From NCBI GenBank assembly GCA_009838915.1, contig VXQT01000011.1:1-64000 (forward strand): DNA of 64,000 nucleotides, read 5' to 3'. A program made the position numbers and the translations under genes. The notes below the pieces were generated by a model that made no database searches, was not told where the DNA came from, and saw only the letters and a list, made by a program, of their open reading frames with translations. Origin of the DNA: Chloroflexota bacterium (GTDB lineage: Bacteria > Chloroflexota > Dehalococcoidia > Bin125). Below, in pieces: positions 8,705 to 16,700 of the stretch. How positions within the stretch are numbered: position 1 is the first letter of the stretch; each line of letters opens with the position of its first letter.

Positions 8705-9631
8705 CTAGCGGTGTTTCCACAGTCCAAACGTCAATGCTGTTGCTACAACGCGTCGCCGCCGCGCCCGGCGCAGCTTCGACCGCGCGTTCCCCAGCCGCTG
8801 CTCCCGTCGCCGTGCCTCCCGTCTTCGTTGGTCCCACTCCCAGGGCAGCTGGCCGGGCGCCAGGGTGAGGCGGCGTTCCTCGATCAGCTGCAGTTCCAAC
8901 TCCAGCATTCGCACCTCGGCTTCCAGCCCCTCGACCGAGGGCCAATGCGCCTTGAACCGAGCCCGCTGGTACCGCCACTCGGCGATGAGCGGCATCGCAT
9001 CGCCGAAGATCTGCCCGTCGTTCGGCAACGCCTCCACCGTGACCACCTGGGGGTAGGTGCGGTGGGGACTGCGAATCGTTGAAGCGGTCGCTGCCTCTGT
9101 CCCAGCCCCGCCTGGTCGCGTCCAGTTCAGCGTCCGAACCTCATCAGACACACCCGCCAGTTCCTCGCGCAACCCCGAGAGACCACTCGCCAGTTGCTCT
9201 TCTACGTCCTGTAGGCGCCGCTGCAGCCCCGCCACCCGCAATTCCAGCCGGTCGTCGCCCGCCTCCTCCTTCTCAATTGCCTTCTGTTCCCGTTCTAGGG
9301 CATCCCTCAGTCTCGGCGTCAACCGACCCGCGTCCAGCGCCCGCCAGATGGTCTTGCGGTCGACGCCCAGCAGTTTGGCGGTCTTGGTGATGTTTCGTTC
9401 CTTGATCAGCCGCCGAAGGAACTCGATCAGCGGGTCCTGGCCCTGACCAGCACCATCTCCTGCCGGGCGGTCGGGTGGAGCGGCTCCAGAGTCGGAGTCC
9501 TTGATCTGCGGTTCATCCGCGTCGCTGCCAGATTCATCCACGGCAGCCTCCGTTCTGCGGTTGGGTGGAGCTTCCCCTGAGTTGGAATCGTTCACCGGCG
9601 AGCCTTGAAAGTCTCGCGTCGGGTTATCCAC
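8705..9631 (-). CDS. HTH and coiled-coil DNA-binding protein of the mobile element
   Basis: 308 residues starting with GTG at 9631, supported by a strong AAGGAGG site 5 bases upstream. Residues 1-65 are acidic, low-complexity and contain a repeated pattern (SNSGEAPPNRR, SDSGAAPPDRP). Residues 70-105 form a Fis/NtrC-like helix-turn-helix (NITKTAKLLGVDRKTIWRAL), then a long coiled coil of about 110-165 (EREQKAIEKEEAGDD, LQRRLQDVEEQLASG), and a second coiled coil before a very basic tail (RSKLRRARRRR). The HTH resembles those that recognise short direct sites. It is transcribed away from the conjugation operon, so control of that operon or of element maintenance is a reasonable guess only. Confidence 0.7.
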   Translation of the reverse strand: MDNPTRDFQGSPVNDSNSGEAPPNRRTEAAVDESGSDADEPQIKDSDSGAAPPDRPAGDGAGQGQDPLIEFLRRLIKERNITKTAKLLGVDRKTIWRALDAGRLTPRLRDALEREQKAIEKEEAGDDRLELRVAGLQRRLQDVEEQLASGLSGLREELAGVSDEVRTLNWTRPGGAGTEAATASTIRSPHRTYPQVVTVEALPNDGQIFGDAMPLIAEWRYQRARFKAHWPSVEGLEAEVRMLELELQLIEERRLTLAPGQLPWEWDQRRREARRREQRLGNARSKLRRARRRRVVATALTFGLWKHR

Positions 9632-10135
9632 AGCAGCCTCCTTCGTTCTTCATGGAGGGGATCCAGCCGGCCTGTTGATTGGGTGGACGGTGGAAGAACC
9701 CACCCTGTCGCCCGAAGCCCCCCGGTCCCCAGCAGCACCACCCCGGGTCGTGTGGCCTGGTTGACAGAGCCCTCCGCGGACAGGGCGGCAGGGGTCCGGT
9801 AGGGGGCCGCCCCACCCCGCCCCGCGTGTTCCAACTGCCCCATTTGCCGCCCGTTTTGCCCCATTACTCCGGAATCTGCCCTTCCACCTCACCCCTCCAA
9901 GTCCACCTGGCCTGGAACAGCGTTCGTTCAGTCCTGGACTGGAGATCGTGCCTGCATAGCCAACTGCCACAGGACGGGGATTCCTGTACACGCCCATGAC
10001 ACCACGAGCATGCCTGGCTCGACAGGGCGCGGACGCCGTGTCACGCGTGTCATGGCGCGCGCGCCCTGTTGCCGCGGTCTCGGGCCCTGCACACTCTCAC
10101 TCGCACGAACAACTGTGCGGGTGAGGAGAGTTCCG
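9632..10135. other. Divergent control region of the conjugation module
   Basis: About 500 bases between the divergently transcribed HTH gene and the first gene of the transfer operon. No gene is evident. It is the only sizeable gap in this module and must hold the operon promoter. The part 9995-10069 has clear symmetry (separate entry). Confidence 0.5.
9995..10069. promoter_or_regulatory. Nested inverted repeats, candidate oriT or operator
   Basis: CATGACAC (9995-10002) is the exact inverse complement of GTGTCATG (10047-10054). ACAGGGCGC (10022-10030) is the exact inverse complement of GCGCCCTGT (10061-10069). Between the latter arms GTGTCA occurs twice, at 10038 and 10047, 9 bases apart. 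Such nested symmetry ahead of transfer genes fits either a transfer origin or a regulator site. The position, 67-141 bases before the first transfer gene, favours a control element, but neither reading is proven. Confidence 0.4.
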
Positions 10136-10753
10136 ATGAGGCAACGAGTCCGAAGGATGCGCCAGCGCGCCAACCGGTTGTTGGTAGCCGTGCTGGCGCT
10201 GGCAGCGGTCGTGTTCGCGCTGGCCGCCTGGCAGATCGCGGACGCCCAGCAGCCGCCCTCAGGCACCCAGCTGGAGTGGGTCAACGACGACGAGGACTGG
10301 ATCGAGCGAAAGAAGCACGGCCAGTTCCGCGCTCGGCCGATCTTCAGCCAGCAGCTGACGACGCTCTACTACGGCATCCGCGACGCCGACACGGGCGAAT
10401 GGCTGACGTCGATGTACCGGGTCTCGGGCGGCGAGACGGAGCGCGACGAGGGCTGGGAGTACGAGTTCGACTACCCCGCCCTGGATGAACAACCGGCGCT
10501 CGACCCGGACAAGACCTATCTGATGGTGATGCTGGCCGCCACAGGCCGCCAGCCGACCCCGACCACGTTCTACGCCGTTGTGCCCCTGCACCAGCCGGGC
10601 GGCCTCCTGGGCAGTTTGCTCAGGGCGCTCGACCCGGACGGCTGGGCCAAGGCGGCCGCGCGCTGGGTGATCGAGGGCGTGCACGGCACGCTCTGCGGCG
10701 TCCTCACCGCGCTGACGGCGGAAGAGCCGGCCAGCTGCCGGGACGAGGAGTAG
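10136..10753 (+). CDS. Secreted or anchored protein of the conjugation operon
   Basis: 205 residues from ATG 10136, with GAGGAG 7 bases upstream. Residues of about 12-35 form a signal sequence (LLVAVLALAAVVFALAAW) ending near ADAQQ, so the rest is likely exported. The exported part contains an acidic segment, a WERxKHGQFRAR-like basic patch and a beta-rich region; I do not recognise a family. It is the first gene of an operon with VirB6-, VirB2-, VirB3- and VirB4-like genes, so a role in the envelope-spanning transfer apparatus is inferred from position. 6 bases separate it from the next gene. Confidence 0.65.
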   Translation: MRQRVRRMRQRANRLLVAVLALAAVVFALAAWQIADAQQPPSGTQLEWVNDDEDWIERKKHGQFRARPIFSQQLTTLYYGIRDADTGEWLTSMYRVSGGETERDEGWEYEFDYPALDEQPALDPDKTYLMVMLAATGRQPTPTTFYAVVPLHQPGGLLGSLLRALDPDGWAKAAARWVIEGVHGTLCGVLTALTAEEPASCRDEE

Positions 10754-10759
10754 CGCAGT

Positions 10760-11734
10760 ATGTCGGACATCATCACCGGCACACCCGCTGATCTCACCTA
10801 CGGCCACCTGCTGGTCCAGGAGGCCTGGCTCGCGGTCTGGGTCGTGACCTCGGCCGCGCTCGCCTTCATCATCGGCTGGATCGGCCTCTCGCTGATCACC
10901 CAGGAATCGCTGGGCGCAAGGCAGGCGGGCTGGCGCGAACTGATCCCGCGGCTGGTGCTGGGCGTGGTCGCGGCGGCCGCCTCGCTCTGGTCGTGCGCCC
11001 TTGTCATCGACGTGGCGCACGCCGTCTCGGGGTTCATCGCCGTCACGCTCGATGTGACCCCCTCCGACCTGCTCCGCGCTCCCGTCGAGACCCTGCTCAC
11101 GGCGGTCGAGGGAGGCTCGGTCGGACTCGCTCTCTTGCTCGCCTTGATCTACCTCATCTACGGGTTCTTCTGCCTCTACCTGCTCCTGCAGATGGTGCTG
11201 CGGCTGGCGCTGATCGACCTCTTGCTGGTCCTGGCGCCGGCGGCGATGGGTCTCTGGATCCTGCCGCATTCCTCGGGCTGGAGCCGGCACTGGCTGCGCC
11301 TCTTCGTGACCACGGTCTTCCAGCAGGCAGTCCAGCTGATCGCGCTGGCCCTGGGCATCGGCTTCCTCGCGGAGCTGGCCTCGATCGGTGCGTTTGAGCC
11401 GGCGAGGGATCTCATCTGGAAGCTCTTGATGTCGCTCGCGTTCATCTACCTGGCCACCCGGGTGCCCTCAATGCTGGGCAACTCCAGTCCCTTCGACGCG
11501 TGGCTGCAGACGCTCTGGTTCGGTCTCTCGTTGCCCGCCACGATGGCCCGCTCGGTCGCATCCGTGGCCGCCATCGGCGCCGGCGGCGGCGCGACCGCGA
11601 GCAAGGCGCTGAGCAGCGGAGGCAGCGCCGGTTCCTCCGGCGTGGGCGGGGCGACCCGCTCGGCGGCCGAGCTCTCGACGCCCCAGGGCGGCGCGGAGCC
11701 GTCCGGGCGCGGTCCCCGAAGTCAGAACGAGTAG
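10760..11734 (+). CDS. VirB6/TrbL-like polytopic membrane protein
   Basis: 324 residues with about six hydrophobic segments in the first 250: for example ALAFIIGWIGLSLI, LVLGVVAAAASLWSCALVI, LALLLALIYLIYGFFCLYLLL, LIDLLLVLAPAAMGLWIL and LIALALGIGFLAEL. The central segment with LAP and a following Trp-rich stretch is typical of TrbL/VirB6 proteins, which form the inner-membrane channel part of type IV secretion. The C-terminal 70 residues are Gly/Ser/Ala-rich and probably disordered. Its place just ahead of a VirB2-like gene fits. Start ATG 10780 is not needed; 10760 begins MSDIITG right after the previous stop. Confidence 0.72.
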   Translation: MSDIITGTPADLTYGHLLVQEAWLAVWVVTSAALAFIIGWIGLSLITQESLGARQAGWRELIPRLVLGVVAAAASLWSCALVIDVAHAVSGFIAVTLDVTPSDLLRAPVETLLTAVEGGSVGLALLLALIYLIYGFFCLYLLLQMVLRLALIDLLLVLAPAAMGLWILPHSSGWSRHWLRLFVTTVFQQAVQLIALALGIGFLAELASIGAFEPARDLIWKLLMSLAFIYLATRVPSMLGNSSPFDAWLQTLWFGLSLPATMARSVASVAAIGAGGGATASKALSSGGSAGSSGVGGATRSAAELSTPQGGAEPSGRGPRSQNE

Positions 11735-11790
11735 CGGACCTGTGAGTCCCGCACCAGAAGGAGGTGCGCCATGTGCTGACCAATCTGTCG

Positions 11791-11862
11791 TCCCCAATGG
11801 GGACAACGCAACAGCAATCGCCCCGGACCTCATCCGGGGCAGGCCCCGCATCAAGTGCGGGG
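11791..11862. repeat. Three consecutive short hairpins between transfer genes
   Basis: Three perfect palindromes follow each other: TCCCC-aat-GGGGA (11791-11803), CCCCGGA-cctca-TCCGGGG (11821-11839) and CCCCGCA-tcaag-TGCGGGG (11844-11862). They fill most of the 154-base gap between the VirB6-like gene and the pilin-like gene. They look like a REP-type element or an RNA structure that could lower read-through or stabilise transcripts, allowing the pilin gene a different expression level. No U-run follows, so a classical terminator is unlikely. Confidence 0.55.
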
Positions 11863-11888
11863 TGAATCCCAGGAAAGGAACACCACTC

Positions 11889-12191
11889 ATGGATGACCTG
11901 ACCCAGACGATTTCGAACTTGGTCGGGATTCTCTTGGGCGTCGTCGGCGGCGTGGGCGTCGCCTACTTCGTCTTCGGCGCCTACCAGTACCTGACCGCCT
12001 CCGGCGCGCCCCATCAGATGGAGCGCGGCAAGACGGCGATGCTCACGGCTTTGGCCGGGATCGTGCTCGCGCTGGTCGCCTTCGGCGTGGTCGAGCTGGT
12101 GATCGACGCGGTCTCCAACCCGGTCGTCACGATCGACACCCCGCCTGATCCGGCGGCGCTCGGCGGCGGCGGCAATACGGGCGGCAGCTAA
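11889..12191 (+). CDS. VirB2/TrbC-like small membrane protein (putative pilin)
   Basis: 100 residues from the ATG at 11889, preceded by AAAGGA about 10 bases upstream. It has two transmembrane segments, about residues 10-32 (VGILLGVVGGVGVAYFVFGA) and 48-72 (LTALAGIVLALVAFGVVELV), with a short basic loop (QMERGKTAM) between them and a Gly-rich end. This two-helix hairpin without a long signal is the layout of VirB2/TrbC pilins and of the small membrane proteins of Gram-positive conjugation systems. It lies between VirB6- and VirB3-like genes. Function is by architecture and context; sequence similarity alone would be weak. Confidence 0.65.
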   Translation: MDDLTQTISNLVGILLGVVGGVGVAYFVFGAYQYLTASGAPHQMERGKTAMLTALAGIVLALVAFGVVELVIDAVSNPVVTIDTPPDPAALGGGGNTGGS

Positions 12192-12218
12192 GTCCGCGGA
12201 GAGAAAGGAGGCAGTGCC

Positions 12219-14039
12219 ATGGATGAACACGAGGTGCCCACTCATGTGCAGGCCGAGGACCGCGTCCTGCTCTGGTTCACCTTCCCCCAGATCGTGGCCC
12301 TGACCGCGGTCGCGGCGCTGGCCTACGGCGTCTACCAGGTCGCCCCATTTGGACCGGAGGCGGTGCGAGTGGGGCTGGGCCTGGTCTTCGCCCTGGTTGG
12401 GGTCGCGCTTGTCGTGGGCCGGGTCGGTGGCCGCCGGTTGCCGGCTGTGGCGGCCGACCTGATGCGCTTCGGTCTCGGCCCCCGGCGCTTCGCCGGGCCG
12501 CCTGTTCAGTTGGTCCGGGCGGAACCGCCCGCGCCCGCTGTCAAGCAACGTGCGGCGGAGCCGGAGGGCGAAGCGGTCGGCAGCGTTGCTCGGCAGACCG
12601 CTCGCGCGGAGAGGGCAGCCGAGGCCGTCACGCAGCTAGCTGCTTCGGGTTCGGCAGCGCTCCGCCGTGGCGCGCGCAAGCTGGTCAACTTGAAGCGCTC
12701 GACGCGCCCCAGGACGCGCGGCGAGCGGATGCCGCTGCGGCCGCGCAACTGGTTCCGCAAGCGCGACCAGCGCAACGAATCGAAGCGAGAGTACGACGAC
12801 GCTCGGCAAGTCATCGCCCGGGAGCAGCGGGAACACCGATCTACTCGGTGGCCCGCGCTCCTGGGCGGGGCCGCGGCCTTGGCGGTTGTCGCCTCGGTCG
12901 TGCTCTGCTGCCCGCCCCTGGCATCGGCCGATGAGGGCGAGGAGGAGCGCTGGACCTCGGACGAGATCGAGTTCGACCCGCCGCCCGTGATCTCCGGTCG
13001 GCGGCTGTTCATCGAGCGCCTGACCGTGACCCAATCGGCGGCCACGGTCGTGCTCAAGGCGGCTACGAACCTCGAAGTCGAGGTGCGCGCCTTCGGCGGC
13101 GCGGACGGCCGCGAGCCTTCGTTCCATCGCGAGAACACGCTGGGCCGGGGTGGGCGCTCGAGCTACCTGCTGCCCTTGGACGGTCCCGTCCCCTCGTTCA
13201 CCTTCGCCTGGCGGGACGAGCACGGCCAGGCCGGGGCGATCTCGCTTTCGGGCGATCAGCTGCCCTATCCGCTTCCTGCGGTCGAGGGCGAGCTCTGCGA
13301 CCTGCAGCTGGTCTCGCTCGTCTGGCGGGCGGATCAGATCGAGGGCGGCGTGCGCCCAGGCTGCGTGGCGACGCTCGAGGAGCGGGTCGAACTGCAGACC
13401 GCAGCTGGTCACCGCGCACTGAGCCAGACGGCGCTGCTCGAGGCGCAGGTCACGCTCGTGTCCGGCACGCTCACCGTCTCGGTGGGCGGGCACGAGACCA
13501 CGGCTGTGTTCGTCCCCGATGGCGAGACCCGGTTCACCATGGCGCTGCCGGCCGAAAGCGGGATCCAGGCCGTCGAGATCGCAGCCGCGCTGAGCGCAGA
13601 CCTGCGCATCCCGCTGCCGCCGGTGGTCCAGCTGACGCATCACCCGCGCCGGGTCGAGCAGCGCACCGAGACCGTCACCCTGACCCGGCCGGGTACGAGC
13701 CAGACCGTCTCTGAGACGGTCACGCTGACCGACTCGGAAGGCAACACCAGCTCGCACACGATCTCCGCCTACCTGTCGATCCCCTCTGCCCAGGTGCAGA
13801 AGCAGGTGACCCTCGAGATCGTGCACAACGAGCACGTGAGGGCCGAACTAGTCCAGCGTCCCGATTTCACGAAGATCCGCACAGAGTCCCTGGCCCTGGG
13901 CTCGGCGATCGCCTCGGACGACGCCTACCGCGCCCTGCTCGTGCCCGAGCGCGAACCGGAGCGGCCGGCCTCGGTCCAGACCCGGCTCTCGCAGGCGGAG
14001 TTGGACGAGCTGTTCCAGATCCTGGGATGGGGGCCGTGA
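12219..14039 (+). CDS. PrgI/VirB3-like membrane protein fused to a large exported domain
   Basis: 606 residues, with AAAGGAGG upstream. Residues 1-95 resemble PrgI/VirB3-type proteins: a short N-terminus (HEVPTHVQAEDRVLLWFTF), then two close membrane helices (IVALTAVAALAYGVYQV and VGLGLVFALVGVALVVG). Residues of about 95-205 are charged and cytoplasmic. A third hydrophobic helix follows (ALLGGAAALAVVASVVL, about 210-228) ending in ASADEGEEE like a signal peptide. About 370 residues of beta-rich, Thr-rich sequence follow, with a repeated pattern TETVTLTRPGTSQTVSETV-like near 480-510. The second half looks exported and adhesin-like. The stop is overlapped by the next start (TGATG). Confidence 0.62.
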   Translation: MDEHEVPTHVQAEDRVLLWFTFPQIVALTAVAALAYGVYQVAPFGPEAVRVGLGLVFALVGVALVVGRVGGRRLPAVAADLMRFGLGPRRFAGPPVQLVRAEPPAPAVKQRAAEPEGEAVGSVARQTARAERAAEAVTQLAASGSAALRRGARKLVNLKRSTRPRTRGERMPLRPRNWFRKRDQRNESKREYDDARQVIAREQREHRSTRWPALLGGAAALAVVASVVLCCPPLASADEGEEERWTSDEIEFDPPPVISGRRLFIERLTVTQSAATVVLKAATNLEVEVRAFGGADGREPSFHRENTLGRGGRSSYLLPLDGPVPSFTFAWRDEHGQAGAISLSGDQLPYPLPAVEGELCDLQLVSLVWRADQIEGGVRPGCVATLEERVELQTAAGHRALSQTALLEAQVTLVSGTLTVSVGGHETTAVFVPDGETRFTMALPAESGIQAVEIAAALSADLRIPLPPVVQLTHHPRRVEQRTETVTLTRPGTSQTVSETVTLTDSEGNTSSHTISAYLSIPSAQVQKQVTLEIVHNEHVRAELVQRPDFTKIRTESLALGSAIASDDAYRALLVPEREPERPASVQTRLSQAELDELFQILGWGP

Positions 14040-14365
14040 TGTTGCGCCGACTCACCGCGATCATCTCGCTGGGCGCGGCGGCGCTGGTCACCACCGCCGC
14101 CGATCCGGATGTGGAGGCGGCCGAGCAGGCGATGCTCGACGCCTTCGACGCGGCCTTGACCGCCGTCGCCTACGCCGCCTCCGGCCTGGCCCTGTTCGGC
14201 CTGGTCTGGGCCGGCTTCCTCCTGATGGCGGACGGAGCGGAGGGACGCGGCACACGGGCCCGCTCGGCCGTCTTCCTCACGATCGCCGGATTGGGCGTGG
14301 CGCTCTCGGCCAAGGGCCTGGCGGCGCTGATCTCGGCCGGCGTGATCCCGATCCCGATTCCCTGA
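14039..14365 (+). CDS. Second small two-helix membrane protein of the transfer operon
   Basis: 108 residues from the ATG at 14039, which overlaps the previous stop (TGATG); an ATG at 14027 inside the upstream gene is less likely. A signal-like segment (LTAIISLGAAALVTTAA) is followed by an acidic stretch and two membrane helices, about residues 40-63 (YAASGLALFGLVWAGFLLMA) and 78-102 (AVFLTIAGLGVALSAKGLAALI), separated by a basic loop (EGRGTRARS). This again matches a VirB2/TrbC-like pilin and resembles the product at 11889-12191 in layout. Having both suggests either two pilin-like subunits or one pilin and one channel helper. Confidence 0.58.
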   Translation: MLRRLTAIISLGAAALVTTAADPDVEAAEQAMLDAFDAALTAVAYAASGLALFGLVWAGFLLMADGAEGRGTRARSAVFLTIAGLGVALSAKGLAALISAGVIPIPIP

Positions 14366-14382
14366 ACCAAGGAGATTCCGAT

Positions 14383-16650
14383 ATGAGACGACTGTTTCCC
14401 CGACCGAATCCCACAGCGGCGTCCCCGGGGGAGGACGCCGCTCTCGCTACCGATCCGCCCGCCGAGGATGCTGCCGACGGTCCTGATTCGCCGGCCGAGC
14501 CGGATCTACCGCCGAAACCGTTCCCCGAGCTGCCGCTCTGCTTCTCGCTCTCGCATGTCGAGCCCGACGGACCCGTGCGACTCGATGGGGCCAAGCTCGC
14601 GCTGACCGAACTGATGGGCCTCGAGCTGGATGCGCCCAAGTTGGGCGCCTTCGCGGGATTGCTCAACGCCTGCGACTTCCCGCTCCAGCTGCTGGTCCGC
14701 CAGCACCCGCCCGACCTGGAACGGATGCGGGGCGAGCTGGAAGGGGCCCAGCCCGGCGACCTGCCAGACCAGACCCGCGAAGCGGCTCGTTCGCAGCGGC
14801 GCCTGCTGACCGAGCTGGAGTCGCGCGAGGGCATCCTCGACCGGCGGTTCTACGCGGTCTGCGAGGAGGAGCACGCGCAGGAGTTGCGCGGTCTTCTGGC
14901 CCGCTCGGGCCTCTCTATCCATCCACTGGAGGATAGACCGCTCCAGCGCCTCGTGATCGCTGCGGCCCTGGGCGGCTCGCCCGCCCGCACCAGCCGGGCC
15001 GAACCTATCGAGGTCCGGCTCAACCAGCGCAGCATCAAACTCGGCGGGCGACTGGCCCGCTCGCTACATCTGGCCAAATGGCCGCGCTCGCTCGCGCCCG
15101 GCTTCCTCCAGCAACTGATGGCGACCGGCGCGCCGATGGACATCGCGCTGCACCTGGGGCCGATCCCCTCCGAGCAGGCCGCTCGCCAGCTGGAGTGGCA
15201 GAAGGTGCGCTTCGAGTCGGCCCGTTCGCTCTCGCTCCGTCGTGGCAAGACGATGTCGCCCGAGGCTGAGATCGCGCTTGAGGACGTGAGCCGACTCAGG
15301 GACGAAGTGCAGCGCGGGCGCGAGCGGCTGTTCCACGCTTCCTTGTCCCTGACCCTGCACGCCGAGGACCCCGACACCCTGGACGAACTGACCCAGCGCG
15401 CCTCGGCCCACTTCGCGGCCGCCCTGGGCCAGCTCGATCCCCTGCCCTTCCGCCAGCGCGAGGGACTGCTCTCTACGCAACCGCTGTCGCTTAACGCGGT
15501 CGCCGCCTGGCGCACGCTGGACACCTCCTCGGTCGCCCGCTGCTTCCCCTTCTCGCCGCCCGACCTCGACACCCGTTCGGGCGCGCTCTACGGGATCGAC
15601 ATGCGCGCCTGCGCGCCCATTGTCTACGACCCTTGGGACGGGACGCACCTGAACGCCAACACAGCCGTGCTGGCCCGCTCCGGCTCGGGCAAGTCGTTCG
15701 CGACCAAGCTGGGCGTGCTGCGCGGTCTCTGCCGCGGCGTGGTCGCCTACGTGATTGATCCCGAGGGCGAATACGCCGACATGGCCCGCTCGGCCGGCGG
15801 GCGGGTGCTCTCGCCCGGGGTGGCCGGGCAGGGCATGAACCCGTTCGTGCTCGACCGCTCAGACCCAGAGGAGCTGCTCCAGCGGATCGGCTCGCTCCGC
15901 CGCCTGATCGAGGTGATGGTGGGCGAGCGCTTGAGCGCCGAACGCCGGGCCGCGCTCGACCACGCCCTGGCCGCCTACTACGCGCGGCTCTCAGGTCGCA
16001 CCGGCTTCCGAGACTTCTACCGCTTCCTGGAAGGGGACGACCCGGAGGGGCTGGCCAAGCTCCTGCGGCCGTTCGCCTCGGGCAGCCTCAGACACCTGCT
16101 CTCGGACGAGGGCGACGACCTCTTGCACAACGAGGCGCTGGTCACAGTGTTCGACCTGAGGCTGCTGGAGCCGGAGCTGCGGCCGGCGGCGGCGATGGTC
16201 TGCACCGAGACGGTCTGGGCGGCGGCCGCCCGCGATCCGCGTCCGCGCCTGCTCGTAGTCGACGAGGTCTGGTCGATCATGCAGCACCCCGAGGGCGCGG
16301 CGTTCATGGTCTCGATGGCCAAGCGCGCGCGCAAGCACCGGCTGGGCCTGCAGTTCATTACCCAGGACGTGCAGGATCTCCTCTCCGAGGACCACTCGCG
16401 CACGATCACCGGGCACTCGGGACGTGCCCTGCTCCAGAACGCGGCGTTCAAGCTCCTGCTCCAGCAGGACGCGGCCGCCATCTCGACCGTGGCCGACGCG
16501 TTCGACCTGCCCGAGGACCTGCAGCGCTGGCTGGTCTCCTGCCCCAGAGGCGACGGGCTGCTCCTGGCCAAGGGCGAGCGCTTCCCGATCCGGATCGAGG
16601 CGACGCCGGAGGAGACCGAGCTGATCGAGTGGCGGCCGGGCCGGCACTGA
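14383..16650 (+). CDS. virB4: VirB4-like conjugation ATPase
   Basis: 755 residues, with AAGGAG 8 bases before the ATG. VirB4 ATPases power assembly and DNA or protein transfer in type IV secretion. The first 45 residues are Pro/Asp/Glu-rich. The N-terminal half matches the VirB4 accessory domain in size. Walker A RSGSGKSF is near residues 431-438 and is preceded by NANTAVLA; Walker B LLVVDEVW is near 624-631; the ITQDVQDLL segment after it is typical of VirB4/TraE motor domains. It sits right after the pilin-like genes and before the coupling ATPase, as in single-membrane conjugation systems. Confidence 0.85.
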   Translation: MRRLFPRPNPTAASPGEDAALATDPPAEDAADGPDSPAEPDLPPKPFPELPLCFSLSHVEPDGPVRLDGAKLALTELMGLELDAPKLGAFAGLLNACDFPLQLLVRQHPPDLERMRGELEGAQPGDLPDQTREAARSQRRLLTELESREGILDRRFYAVCEEEHAQELRGLLARSGLSIHPLEDRPLQRLVIAAALGGSPARTSRAEPIEVRLNQRSIKLGGRLARSLHLAKWPRSLAPGFLQQLMATGAPMDIALHLGPIPSEQAARQLEWQKVRFESARSLSLRRGKTMSPEAEIALEDVSRLRDEVQRGRERLFHASLSLTLHAEDPDTLDELTQRASAHFAAALGQLDPLPFRQREGLLSTQPLSLNAVAAWRTLDTSSVARCFPFSPPDLDTRSGALYGIDMRACAPIVYDPWDGTHLNANTAVLARSGSGKSFATKLGVLRGLCRGVVAYVIDPEGEYADMARSAGGRVLSPGVAGQGMNPFVLDRSDPEELLQRIGSLRRLIEVMVGERLSAERRAALDHALAAYYARLSGRTGFRDFYRFLEGDDPEGLAKLLRPFASGSLRHLLSDEGDDLLHNEALVTVFDLRLLEPELRPAAAMVCTETVWAAAARDPRPRLLVVDEVWSIMQHPEGAAFMVSMAKRARKHRLGLQFITQDVQDLLSEDHSRTITGHSGRALLQNAAFKLLLQQDAAAISTVADAFDLPEDLQRWLVSCPRGDGLLLAKGERFPIRIEATPEETELIEWRPGRH

Positions 16651-16700
16651 GCCGCCCGCTGCGCCGTGCTCACACATCTACATAACGAAAGGACCTTCAG

